Of a DNA stretch of 64,000 bases, positions 38,696 through 48,595 are shown one piece after another (positions within the stretch are counted from its first letter, which is position 1; every line of letters starts with the position of its first letter). The notes beneath the pieces are model-generated. The model worked only from the letters and a program-made list of their open reading frames with translations, was not told the DNA's origin and ran no database searches. A program made the position numbers and the translations under genes. Source of the stretch: Chloroflexota bacterium (GTDB lineage: Bacteria; Chloroflexota; Anaerolineae; Caldilineales; Caldilineaceae); assembly GCA_016861025.1 (NCBI GenBank), contig BOKO01000012.1, positions 106,636 to 170,635 of the forward strand, in the 5' to 3' direction.

Positions 38696-39652
38696 TCAAG
38701 ATTCTGATTCAAAAGCGCTCGCAGGCTCTGTTGTAATTTTGTCGTCTTTGCTATCCAGCCGCATGATGCGCTGTACAAGATTGGCGCCGCCGCGCAGTGA
38801 ACTTTGTAGGATCAGGTAAAGCGCAATCACCGGTGCAATCATGATCACAACCGCCGCCATCAATAACGACCAGTTCGTCACATCCATCTGCTGCAGCATA
38901 CGCAAACCCACAGCGACGGTGAATCGCTGCGCTGATTTGAGTAGAAGCAACGGGTCGACAAAATCGCTCCAATAGTGGCTGAAGGCAAGAATCGCCACCG
39001 CCAGCGTCGTCGGCGCGGCGAGCGGCAGCGCAATGCTCCACCAGCTGCGCCCCACGCTGGCGCCATCAAGCGCCGCAGACTCGAACATTTCCGATGAGAT
39101 GCGACGGAACGTCCAATAATACATCAGCACAAGCAGCGACTTCGTGCCCAACAGCGCTGGCGCCACCAATACGACGTAGGTGTCGAGCAGACCAATCGCC
39201 GCAAAGAGGATATAGCGCGGCAACCACACCGCGCTTGATGGTACGAGCATTAACAGCAGCGCCAGCCCCACCAACCATCGCCGGATCACGGGCGGCATCT
39301 GCGCCATCGCAAAGCCAGCCCACGACGCTGTCACTACGGTCACGCCTGCGCCTACTGCGCTGACCAGCAGCGAGTTGCCAAGTTGTGTCGTGAGTGGGGC
39401 AATCCGAAAAACCTCGACGTAGTTCGACCACGCAATCCCGTTTGGAAACCAGTTCAACATGCGCAGCGGCGGCTGACCAACCGGCTGCAGTGAAGCCACG
39501 ATCAGCCAGATCAGAGGGGCGAGAAAGATCGCTGCGGCTACGATTGCAGCCCCTTGCCAGACCAACGCACCAATTGCCAGACGACGACGCCAGCCCACAC
39601 TTGCCAAACGCTGACTGCTGGCGGCGGGCAACGCCAACCCTCTAGAGCGCAT
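38696..39652 (-). CDS. Carbohydrate ABC transporter permease, MalG-type
   Basis: A 318-residue membrane protein with six helices and the coupling loop SAALDGASVGRSWWSIALPL near residues 190-210, the EAA motif of MalG-type permeases. Its N-terminus overlaps the end of the upstream MalF-type gene by 11 bp, and the binding-protein gene follows after 19 bp. It forms the membrane heterodimer of the sugar importer. Confidence 0.94.
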   Translation of the reverse strand: MRSRGLALPAASSQRLASVGWRRRLAIGALVWQGAAIVAAAIFLAPLIWLIVASLQPVGQPPLRMLNWFPNGIAWSNYVEVFRIAPLTTQLGNSLLVSAVGAGVTVVTASWAGFAMAQMPPVIRRWLVGLALLLMLVPSSAVWLPRYILFAAIGLLDTYVVLVAPALLGTKSLLVLMYYWTFRRISSEMFESAALDGASVGRSWWSIALPLAAPTTLAVAILAFSHYWSDFVDPLLLLKSAQRFTVAVGLRMLQQMDVTNWSLLMAAVVIMIAPVIALYLILQSSLRGGANLVQRIMRLDSKDDKITTEPASAFESES

Positions 39653-40589
39653 CGAACACCCCCCATCGACGCATCAGTACGCTAACCATCCACACCAACA
39701 GCCCGACAATGGCGAACATCACTGTCATCATTGCAGACGCCTGGCCGATGCGCAGATGGGTGAACGCCGCTTCGTAGATGAGAAAAGGCAGCAGTGTAGT
39801 GGCATAGCCAGGGCCGCCGCCGGTCATGATGTAGACCGGGGTGAAGCTGCTGTGCACCGCCATCGCCAGATCGCGAATCAGCAATAGAAGAAGCCACGGC
39901 GTCAGCAGTGGCAGTGTGATAGTGCGGAAGCTCTGCCAGGCGCCGGCGCCGTCGATCGTGGCGGCGTCGAACAGGCTGGAGGGCACAGTGCGCCGCGCTG
40001 CGATCAGCAACAACATTCCCTCGCCGACGCGCACAGCGGCCACTAATACGAGCGCACCCAACGCCGTGCGGGGATCGACCAGCCAGGCTGGCGTCGGCAG
40101 CCCAGCCCACGCCAGCGCTAGATTAACCGGCCCATAGAGCGGGTTAAGCAGCCATAGCCAGATCAACGCATAGGCGACGTCCGGCAGCACGCTGCTGAGA
40201 TACACAGTGGAACGGTAGATCGGCGCGCCGCGGCGCTGTGGATGCAACAACAGCGCCAGGCCCAGCGCACCGAGCGCCTGCAACGGGGCTGCGCTCAACG
40301 CAAAGATCAACGTGTTGCGTACAACGATCCAGAAGACATCGCGCTGAAAGATGGCTGTGAAGTTCTCAACGCCGTTCCAGACCGGCGGCGTCAGCGCATC
40401 ATAGCGCATGAACGCCAGCGCAAAGGTCATCAGCGCCGGCAACGCGATCAACACAATTGCGCCCGACAGAAAGGGCGTCAACATCAGCCAGAGATGCAGG
40501 CGCCGGTTGCGTCGCCATCGAAAAAGGATGGGAGAAGAGAGAAGTGTGATCAAAACGTAAAGACTTGAATTTCGATGGCTCATCGCCAT
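39642..40589 (-). CDS. Carbohydrate ABC transporter permease, MalF-type
   Basis: A 315-residue permease with six helices after a basic N-terminus (FRWRRNRRLHLWLMLTPF). The EAA loop is DAATIDGAGAWQSFRTITLP near 215-235. The start at 40589 lacks a clear ribosome-binding site and lies only 31 bp from the tRNA-Met gene on the same strand, so transcription may read in from the tRNA cluster. A shorter start inside the basic segment is possible. Confidence 0.92.
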   Translation of the reverse strand: MAMSHRNSSLYVLITLLSSPILFRWRRNRRLHLWLMLTPFLSGAIVLIALPALMTFALAFMRYDALTPPVWNGVENFTAIFQRDVFWIVVRNTLIFALSAAPLQALGALGLALLLHPQRRGAPIYRSTVYLSSVLPDVAYALIWLWLLNPLYGPVNLALAWAGLPTPAWLVDPRTALGALVLVAAVRVGEGMLLLIAARRTVPSSLFDAATIDGAGAWQSFRTITLPLLTPWLLLLLIRDLAMAVHSSFTPVYIMTGGGPGYATTLLPFLIYEAAFTHLRIGQASAMMTVMFAIVGLLVWMVSVLMRRWGVFDAL

Positions 40590-40618
40590 GCTAGACGATG
40601 GCCGGCGAGCTGATTCTC

Positions 40619-40692
<74 letters not shown>

Positions 40693-40747
40693 AGGGGAAG
40701 CATGTGGAGAGTGGTCTACATAGAAACGCCCCTGTTGGCGCGACCAG

Positions 40748-40819
<72 letters not shown>

Positions 40820-40821
40820 AA

Positions 40822-40897
<76 letters not shown>

Positions 40898-41077
40898 AAT
40901 CATTTTTATAGTACCACATAGATGAAGAGAAAAGCCAATCGCATCGATGGGCAAATTGCACTTTGACGAGATCTGTAACGAGGCAACGCCTGCAGTGCTC
41001 CAATATCAAGGTGCAGGTGCGCATCAAGTCTTTGCTGCACACGTTTTGTGTATAACGGTTGCATCTTTGCACTTCGC

Positions 41078-42598
41078 CTACAGAGCGCCATAGAGGTCGC
41101 TATACTTGCTGCGCAGATAGCCAAGATATGGCTCGATGGTCAGCGGCTGTCCTGTCACGCGCCGGAGCAGCTCGTCGGCGGTGTAACGGGCGCCATGTCG
41201 GTATATGTTCTCGCGCAGCCAGGTGTGCAGCGTATCGAAGCGGCCCTCTCCGATCTCGACCTCGATCTGCGGGAGGGCGGCAAGCGCCGCACCGTAAAAC
41301 TGCGACGCCATAATGTTGCCAAGCGTGTAGCCTTGAAAGCTGCCGCCAATTGTGCCGGCGTACCAGTGGACATCCTGCAACACGCCATCGCGATCGTCAG
41401 GCGCGCACACGCCGAGGTTCTCTTGATAGCGGGCATGCCACGCTTCCGGCAGATCGTCCACACTGAGCTTGTCTTCGAGCAGGTCGAGTTCCAGCCCAAA
41501 GCGAATGATCACGTGCAGATCGTAGGTCACTTCGTCGGCTTCGGTGCGGATCAAAGAAGGGGTCACGCGGTTGACAGCACGGTAGAAGGATTCCATCTCG
41601 ACGTCAGCAAGCTGTTCGGGGAATGTGGCGCGCAGCGACGGATAGTAATGTGACCAGAAGACCCGGCTTCGACCGATGATGTTTTCCCATAGCCGCGATT
41701 GACTTTCGTGAACGCCCGCCGATGCACCGTTGTCAAGGGCGGTGGAGGCGTAGGCGCTGTCGATGCCCATCTCGTACAGCGCATGGCCGGTCTCGTGCAT
41801 TGTGCTAAAGAGCGCGTTGCCGAGATCTGATTCATCGACGCGCGTGGTGATGCGGACATCGTCGTGGGAGAACTTGGTCATAAAGGGGTGATGGGTCTCG
41901 TCCTGACGCCCGCGTGTAAAGTCATAGCCGAATGCTGCGGCGATCTTTTCGCCGAACGCAAGCTGCTGTTGCCTGGGATAGCGCCGATGCAAGAAGCGGT
42001 TATCGATCTGTGGACGCTCAGCAATCGCAGCCACCAATGGGGCAAGCGCCTGGCGCAGCGACTCAAAGAGCGGACGGATCGTCGCTACGGTCATGCCCCC
42101 ATCAGCCATGTCGATCAGCGGGTCGGCGACGTGAGCATAGCCAGGGAAGAAGTCCGCCATTTGACGACTCAGATCGAGCGTTTTCATCAAGTAGGGGCGC
42201 ACCGCAGCAAAGTCGTTGCGCGGTCGCGCCTCGGCCCAGGCGGTATACGAATTGCTGACATGTTCGGCAAACGCAGCGGCAAAGCTGGCAGGGATGCGGG
42301 TGGCGCGATCATAGCGTTTGCGCATTTCACGGTGGAGCGCAGCATCGTGCGCGGAAGCATCGCCGGATTCAACCCATGGTTGGAGTTCATCGAGCAAACG
42401 ACCAATGGCTGGATCGGTGCGCCGTTCGTGCGCCAGCCGTTCGAGCAGCGCGAGCTGGCGGGAGCGCACTGTTGCGCCGGCTGGCGGCATATAGGTCGTC
42501 TGATCCCAATTCAGTAAGGCTGAGACGCCGGTCAGATCGTAAATTTCTTGCCAGCGCGCCTTCAGTTCTTTCCATTTTTCCTGCAACTGTGCGTCCAC
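41078..42598 (-). CDS. M32-family metallocarboxypeptidase (carboxypeptidase Taq)
   Basis: A 506-residue cytosolic zinc carboxypeptidase of the thermostable carboxypeptidase family. The zinc motif is STMHETGHALYEMG (HExxH), and downstream GASAGVHESQSRLWENIIG gives the third ligand Glu in the typical HES(Q/M)SR motif; TYDLHVIIRF and GTIGGSFQGYTLGN are further signatures. It trims C-terminal residues from peptides. AAAAGGAG five nt before GTG 42598 favours that start; ATG 42625 would put the ribosome-binding site inside the gene. Confidence 0.95.
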   Translation of the reverse strand: MDAQLQEKWKELKARWQEIYDLTGVSALLNWDQTTYMPPAGATVRSRQLALLERLAHERRTDPAIGRLLDELQPWVESGDASAHDAALHREMRKRYDRATRIPASFAAAFAEHVSNSYTAWAEARPRNDFAAVRPYLMKTLDLSRQMADFFPGYAHVADPLIDMADGGMTVATIRPLFESLRQALAPLVAAIAERPQIDNRFLHRRYPRQQQLAFGEKIAAAFGYDFTRGRQDETHHPFMTKFSHDDVRITTRVDESDLGNALFSTMHETGHALYEMGIDSAYASTALDNGASAGVHESQSRLWENIIGRSRVFWSHYYPSLRATFPEQLADVEMESFYRAVNRVTPSLIRTEADEVTYDLHVIIRFGLELDLLEDKLSVDDLPEAWHARYQENLGVCAPDDRDGVLQDVHWYAGTIGGSFQGYTLGNIMASQFYGAALAALPQIEVEIGEGRFDTLHTWLRENIYRHGARYTADELLRRVTGQPLTIEPYLGYLRSKYSDLYGAL

Positions 42599-42740
42599 AT
42601 TGACTCCTTTTATCTGTTGCATCATGATTTCGACGCCGATGGCGCCAGAATTGTCGGAAAATGATTATATCAGATGTGGATGGGCGCCTGGAGAAGCGCC
42701 AGGTGCATGAGAAATTTCGCGCGATTCAAACACCCGTGCT

Positions 42741-42769
42741 TTGGCAAATTTCGCCGATGTGGATATACT
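42741..42769 (+). promoter_or_regulatory. Strong promoter for the S1-domain gene
   Basis: TTGGCA (42741-42746), a 17-bp spacer and TATACT (42764-42769) lie about 100 bp before the start codon. This is one of the best sigma-70-like matches in the window. Confidence 0.7.
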
Positions 42770-42877
42770 TGAACGGATAATCAAAGCGCAATGTTTGATT
42801 TAAAAACAAAATGAAATAAATTGTGTGAATCGAGGCGCACAGCCAGTAGCGCCGGTAGTGTTCGGGAGGACATGGAA

Positions 42878-43807
<930 letters not shown>

Positions 43808-43838
43808 ATAATCTGTACGTTCGATTCACCAGATTTGA

Positions 43839-43876
43839 ACAGGGTGACAGCGGCTGCTGTCGCCTTGTTTTGTTTT
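43839..43876 (+). terminator. Rho-independent terminator after the S1-domain gene
   Basis: ACAGGGTGACAGC (43839-43851) pairs with GCTGTCGCCTTGT (43856-43868) over 13 bp with two G-U wobbles and a 4-nt loop. TTTGTTTT follows. Confidence 0.82.
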
Positions 43877-43942
43877 GGTCTACTTCCGACGCTACAATGG
43901 CGCTCAAACGTTATCATCCGCGCCGGTGAGGAGACAATCGCT

Positions 43943-44674
43943 ATGAAAATCAAGGACAAAGTGGCATTGATTACAGGCGGCGCTGCACGCGTCGGCAAGG
44001 CAATTACGTTGATGTTGGCTGAAGCAGGTGCCCATGTTGCAATCAACTACAACTCTTCAGCAGCGGCAGCCAGGGAAACGACGGCGGAGGCGCACGCGTT
44101 GGGCGTTGACGCTTTTTGCATACAGGGCGATGTATCTGACCTGGAAGCAGTGCAGCGCATGGCGGACGCCACGCTTGAACGGTTTGGCGGCGTCGATATT
44201 ATCATCAACAACGCCAGCCTTTTTGGGCAGACCACCCTGCCAACTACAGATTTTGACGCCTGGCGTCATATTACTCGAATTTCGATCGATGGCCCGTTTT
44301 ACATCATCAATCTGTTGCTCCCATCGATGCTAGCGCGCGGCGGCGGTGCAATCGTCAACGTGGTCGATCTTTCGGCATGGCAGCCGTGGCACAATTTCAC
44401 GGCGCATGCGGTTGGCAAAGCCGGTATGCTGGCATTGACTCGACAGCTGGCATTGGAGCTGGCGCCGTCGATTCGGGTGAATGCGGTCGCGCCCGGACCG
44501 GTGTTGCCGCCCGACAATCATCCGCCGGAGAGAGTGGAACGCGCCGCCAATCGCACGCTGCTGAAGCGATGGGGATCGCCGGCTGATGTCACGGCCGCAG
44601 TGCGCTACCTGATCGAAGCCGATTTTGTCACCGGTTCGGTGCTGGTCGTAGATGGCGGCGAACAACTGGTGTAG
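43943..44674 (+). CDS. SDR oxidoreductase, pteridine-reductase-like, altered catalytic residue
   Basis: A 243-residue Rossmann enzyme. The cofactor motif ITGGAARVGKA (TGxxxRxG) is the pteridine reductase form and favours NADPH. NNASLFGQ and VNAVAPGPVLPPDNH are typical. Relative to Lys159 the positions 13 and 4 residues apart read Asp142, His155 and Lys159 (VVDLS ... HAVGK): Asp fits PTR1, but His replaces the catalytic Tyr. Activity may be altered or lost. Start at 43943 follows GAGGAG; an earlier in-frame ATG at 43835 lies within the terminator. Confidence 0.9.
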   Translation: MKIKDKVALITGGAARVGKAITLMLAEAGAHVAINYNSSAAAARETTAEAHALGVDAFCIQGDVSDLEAVQRMADATLERFGGVDIIINNASLFGQTTLPTTDFDAWRHITRISIDGPFYIINLLLPSMLARGGGAIVNVVDLSAWQPWHNFTAHAVGKAGMLALTRQLALELAPSIRVNAVAPGPVLPPDNHPPERVERAANRTLLKRWGSPADVTAAVRYLIEADFVTGSVLVVDGGEQLV

Positions 44675-44746
44675 ATGGCTCCGGTGGAGCGCGCTGCGCG
44701 CAAACGAAGACGCCCGCCCAATTGCGGGATTTTCGAGGAGGGAATC

Positions 44747-45910
44747 ATGCTTGTCACAACCCAGGAGCTTGAAACGCGCGAGCAGATGACGCTTGCGCCT
44801 TATGCGATGCCCAACAGCGCCAGTCGCGGGCGCGTTTATCCAGAGGCGCCGCACCCCTATCGTCTTGGCTATCAGCGCGATCGCGACCGAATCATCCACA
44901 CGACTGCGTTTCGGCGATTGGAATACAAGACACAGGTTTTTGTCTATTCTGAGGGCGATCACTATCGCAACCGGCTCACACACAGCGTCGAGGTGGCGCA
45001 GATCGGGCGCACGCTGGCGCGCGCGCTCGGCTGCAACGAAGACTTGACCGAAGCGATCTGCCTGGCGCACGATCTCGGTCACCCTCCCTTCGGTCATGTT
45101 GGCGAGGAGACGCTCAATCAATTGATGGCTGAGCACGGCGGCTTTGATCATCAGCGACAGACCTATCGCATCTTGACCGAACTGGAGCATCGCTACCCTG
45201 ATCATCCGGGTCTTAACCTGACCTATGAAGTGTTGGAAGGCGTGGTCAAGCATGACACCGACTATGATGTCGTCGACGCCAACGCCTACCACCCGGAGGA
45301 ACGCGGGACACTCGAATGTCAGTTAAGCAATCTGGCGGATGAGATCGCCTACAACACAAGCGATCTGGATGATGGTCTGCGCAGCGGCATCCTCGACCCG
45401 GCGCAAGTCAAAACCTTGACGATCGCTCAGCGCACGCTGCGTTCACTTGGCATGGAGCAAGACGCCGACCTGCGCACCGACCTGGTGCGCTATCGATTCA
45501 TCCGCCGGCTGGTTGGGATCGAGGTGAGCGATGTGGTGTCCGCAACTGCCCAGAAGATCACAGAAACAGGGATCACTTCACTGGATGAGCTGCGAGCCGC
45601 CGCCGAAAATGTGGCGTGCTATTCGTCTGCACTCGCTGCAGAGAATCAGGAGTTGAAGCGATTTCTCTTTCAGAATTTCTATCGCCATTATCGCGTGGCG
45701 CGCATGGCGGCTAAAGCCGCACGCACGATCAATCGTCTCTTCGAGGCGTATATCAGTGAGCCGCGTCAGTTGCCATTTGAGGTGCAGATGCGCGTCGCCA
45801 ATTCAAATGTTGGACTGCACCGCGTCGTCTGTGACTATCTGGCTGGAATGACCGACCGCTACGCCATTCAGGAGTACCGACGGCTGTATGATATAGAGGA
45901 GCGCGCCTGA
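44747..45910 (+). CDS. dGTPase-like HD-domain triphosphohydrolase
   Basis: A 387-residue protein of the deoxyguanosinetriphosphate triphosphohydrolase-like family. It shows RDRIIHTTAFRRLEYKTQVF, then metal ligands RLTHSVEVAQIGR (His) and CLAHDLGHPPFGH (His-Asp), and a later LADEIAYNTSDLDDG. It hydrolyses dNTPs to nucleoside and triphosphate, controlling the dNTP pool. GAGGAGGGA precedes ATG 44747. A weak hairpin with CCCGC/GCGGG and ATTTT (44713-44732) lies between the SDR gene and this gene. Confidence 0.94.
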   Translation: MLVTTQELETREQMTLAPYAMPNSASRGRVYPEAPHPYRLGYQRDRDRIIHTTAFRRLEYKTQVFVYSEGDHYRNRLTHSVEVAQIGRTLARALGCNEDLTEAICLAHDLGHPPFGHVGEETLNQLMAEHGGFDHQRQTYRILTELEHRYPDHPGLNLTYEVLEGVVKHDTDYDVVDANAYHPEERGTLECQLSNLADEIAYNTSDLDDGLRSGILDPAQVKTLTIAQRTLRSLGMEQDADLRTDLVRYRFIRRLVGIEVSDVVSATAQKITETGITSLDELRAAAENVACYSSALAAENQELKRFLFQNFYRHYRVARMAAKAARTINRLFEAYISEPRQLPFEVQMRVANSNVGLHRVVCDYLAGMTDRYAIQEYRRLYDIEERA

Positions 45911-45962
45911 AGCCAACACTCGTTCGTGTGCGCATCTGGGGACACCCTCTTCATCGCCTTCT

Positions 45963-47417
45963 TCAACTTTTCTTTTTCAGCTCCATATCCATCACGACGC
46001 GTTTAAAGACGCCCCCCTCCGAATAAGCAACGTCGGTGATGGTGCATAGCAGCACAAATTGTCGCGTTTCCAATTGCAATGTTGTATTGGGCTGCGCCAC
46101 GATTGGGCCAAGACGATCCCTTTCGCGCTCAAATTGTTTGCGCAGATGGGTGTCTGCATACTCGCTCAACACAATGCGGTTGACGTTATCGACGCTCTTA
46201 TCTTCGGATTTGTCGAAGATATAAACTTCGATGGCGACAACCTGGTCAGGGTCGTTGTTCAACATTCCGTGGCGTTCGCTAATGCCAGCGCCATACTCGC
46301 CGGCATAGCTGTCAGCCCCTGCCCCAGGGATAGGTCGCGTCCAGTCGAAAGTCTGCATACCGGCGATAAATTCGGCGTGGAAATGATCGATGGTTTGATA
46401 CCGCTCCAGCCTGCCTGCGCCTGCCATCCAGCCGGAGACGTTCGCTGCTGAGCGCGACGCGCTTGCAGGCGTCGCCTGGGGAACATTGGCTGTTTGCGAG
46501 GCGGGTTCCTCCTCCCATCCATCGTCATCATTCGCAAATGCGTCTGGCGTCCCAGCTGTTGTGCTCGCCGATACAGCGATAGAGGGGCCGAACGTTGAAG
46601 CTCTCGATCGCACATCGGAAGAGGACGGCGCAGGAGCAGACAGGTCATCATCGTCAAACGGGGTGACTTCTCCGGCCGCAGGCGGCTGAACCGGCGACAC
46701 TTTGGTGGCCGCTGCCTGTGCGGTTTGATACACCGTAGCGTCGGCGCGCCGCGCCGCGGCGCCAGCGTTGGACGCACCCGCCGTTGCGCCAGTTTCTGGT
46801 TTGACGGTTGTGGTGCGCAATGGCAGTTCCGCCTCAGCTCGTTTCTGACGCAACGCATCTAGCGGGTAAAATCGCCAGAGCAAGTAAACGCCGATGCCCA
46901 CAATGACAACACCCAGCAAAATCCACAGCACAGAAGCCCAGATATTGCCTTCGTCGGCGGAGACGCCGGTTGGCGTCGAGTCCGTCAGCGGATCGACGCC
47001 GGCTGGCGCAGTGTTGGCTGGCAGCGCCGCTGAAATCGAGACGCCGAGCGAAGATGCCAGCAGCGCGAGATTAGCGACTTGAGAGGCGCCGTCGGGCTGA
47101 GCGGCGGCGCGCCTCACTGCTTCATCGAACAGCGCAGGTAGGTCAGCCATGAGCGGCGCCAATCGCTGGCGGGCCAGGTCAATCGCAGCGGGTGATGTGG
47201 CGCCGGCATAGGCGTCGGCAACTGCGCCCAGGTAATCCACCTGAGCGTCACGGCTGAGCGCACTTACGTCGCCCCCCTGCCACTCCACCGGCCAGAAGAC
47301 CCAACCGATCAGCAACCCAAGCAAGAGACCGGCAAGCAGGCCGATCACCCCGGCGCGAAATTCTTTTCCAGTGACCTGAATCTCCTTGAAGCGATCAAGC
47401 GTCGCCTGCAATGACAT
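45963..47417 (-). CDS. Unknown two-helix membrane protein with large linker
   Basis: A 484-residue protein. A first helix (about 22-42, AGVIGLLAGLLLGLLIGWVF) follows a short cytoplasmic start, then an outer-facing helical segment (about 50-150), a second helix (about 160-182, LWILLGVVIVGIGVYLLWRF), an acidic Ser/Ala/Pro-rich low-complexity stretch (200-335) and a folded C-terminal domain (about 345-484; QTIDHFHAEFIAGMQTFDW, VVAIEVYIFDKSED). I recognise no family. GGAAGGAGA precedes the ATG at 47417. It lies downstream of manC on the same strand with a 77-bp gap. The C-terminal domain looks like the constrained part. Confidence 0.75.
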   Translation of the reverse strand: MSLQATLDRFKEIQVTGKEFRAGVIGLLAGLLLGLLIGWVFWPVEWQGGDVSALSRDAQVDYLGAVADAYAGATSPAAIDLARQRLAPLMADLPALFDEAVRRAAAQPDGASQVANLALLASSLGVSISAALPANTAPAGVDPLTDSTPTGVSADEGNIWASVLWILLGVVIVGIGVYLLWRFYPLDALRQKRAEAELPLRTTTVKPETGATAGASNAGAAARRADATVYQTAQAAATKVSPVQPPAAGEVTPFDDDDLSAPAPSSSDVRSRASTFGPSIAVSASTTAGTPDAFANDDDGWEEEPASQTANVPQATPASASRSAANVSGWMAGAGRLERYQTIDHFHAEFIAGMQTFDWTRPIPGAGADSYAGEYGAGISERHGMLNNDPDQVVAIEVYIFDKSEDKSVDNVNRIVLSEYADTHLRKQFERERDRLGPIVAQPNTTLQLETRQFVLLCTITDVAYSEGGVFKRVVMDMELKKKS

Positions 47418-47494
47418 GGACGTCTCCTTCCTGCGGCTCAAGACCTGCTTTCTTCGATTACAGCCAACTCTAACGCCTTTCGGTCTATCTGTGA

Positions 47495-48568
47495 TTATAG
47501 CAACTCTGTGCGTCCCTGAGCGCGCAATTTTTCCACCACATCTTTCACGCGCTGCATGTTGCTCTTGTCGCCGATCAGCAGCGTGTCGCCCGTATCGACA
47601 ACGACAAGGTTGTTGACGTTGATCAGTGCGACCAGGCGTTTGTCACTGTATACAATATTGTCCCGACTGTCCAACAGCAATACTTCACCGCGTGCAATGC
47701 TGTTGCCCGATTCGTCCTGTTCGAGCACTGTTTCGAGCGCGTCCCAACTGCCGACATCGTTCCAGCCCGCCTTGAGCGGCACAACTGCGACCTTTTGCGC
47801 GCCCTCCATGACGGCGTAGTCGATGCTGATGCTCGGCATCTCTTGCCATTCAGCCTCCAGCACCTGATACGCGTCGGCGCCGCCCAACGCGGCGTCTATG
47901 CGCTCTAGCCGGCTATAGATGTCGGGCGACTGACGGGCAAGCTCATTCAACATCACATCGACGCGGCTGACAAAGATGCCACCGTTCCAATAATAGCCGC
48001 CCTGCAGCAGAAACTGTTCCGCCGCAGAACGCTTTGGCTTCTCCAAAAAACGCTCGACGCGATAGGCAGGCAAGCCATCGACCGTAGAAAGCAGTTCGCT
48101 GCGTTTGATGTAGCCGTAGCCTGTGTGTGCGTGGGTCGGCTCGATGCCCAACGTGACGATGAAGCCCTTTTGCGCCACATCCGCCGCACGCCGCAGCGCA
48201 GCGCGAAAGCGATCTGCGTGCAGGATCACATGGTCGGCGGGCAAAATCGCCATGACCGCCTCCGGATTTTCGCGGCGCAGGTGCAGGCAGGCGAGACCAA
48301 TCGCCGGCGCTGTGTTGCGGCCACTCGGCTCGACGATCAAATGGCTGGCTGGCATTTGCGGCAACTGCTGTGTGGTCAATTCTACATAAGCCGGGCCGGT
48401 GACCACAAACAGATTGGCGCCTTCGACGACGCCCTCCAGCCGCTGCGCCGTATCCTGGATCATGGTCAGACCGCTGCCGGTGATATCGCTGAATTGCTTG
48501 GGGCGGCTCTCGCGGCTGCGCGGCCAGAGACGTGTGCCAACGCCGCCAGCCAGGATAATTGCATACAT
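47495..48568 (-). CDS. manC: Mannose-1-phosphate guanylyltransferase
   Basis: A 357-residue nucleotidyltransferase with the GMP signature MYAIILAGGVGTRLWPRSRE at the start, HLIVEPSGRNTAPAI near 80, ILPADHVI near 110, FLEKPKR near 170 and VPLKAGWNDVGSWDAL near 270. It makes GDP-mannose for polysaccharide or glycosylation. It lacks the fused isomerase domain of some homologues. GGAGAAAG precedes ATG 48568. It follows dprA after 27 bp and is probably co-transcribed. Confidence 0.94.
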   Translation of the reverse strand: MYAIILAGGVGTRLWPRSRESRPKQFSDITGSGLTMIQDTAQRLEGVVEGANLFVVTGPAYVELTTQQLPQMPASHLIVEPSGRNTAPAIGLACLHLRRENPEAVMAILPADHVILHADRFRAALRRAADVAQKGFIVTLGIEPTHAHTGYGYIKRSELLSTVDGLPAYRVERFLEKPKRSAAEQFLLQGGYYWNGGIFVSRVDVMLNELARQSPDIYSRLERIDAALGGADAYQVLEAEWQEMPSISIDYAVMEGAQKVAVVPLKAGWNDVGSWDALETVLEQDESGNSIARGEVLLLDSRDNIVYSDKRLVALINVNNLVVVDTGDTLLIGDKSNMQRVKDVVEKLRAQGRTELL

Positions 48569-48595
48569 GCTTCTTTCTCCTTGCAAAGATACGAT

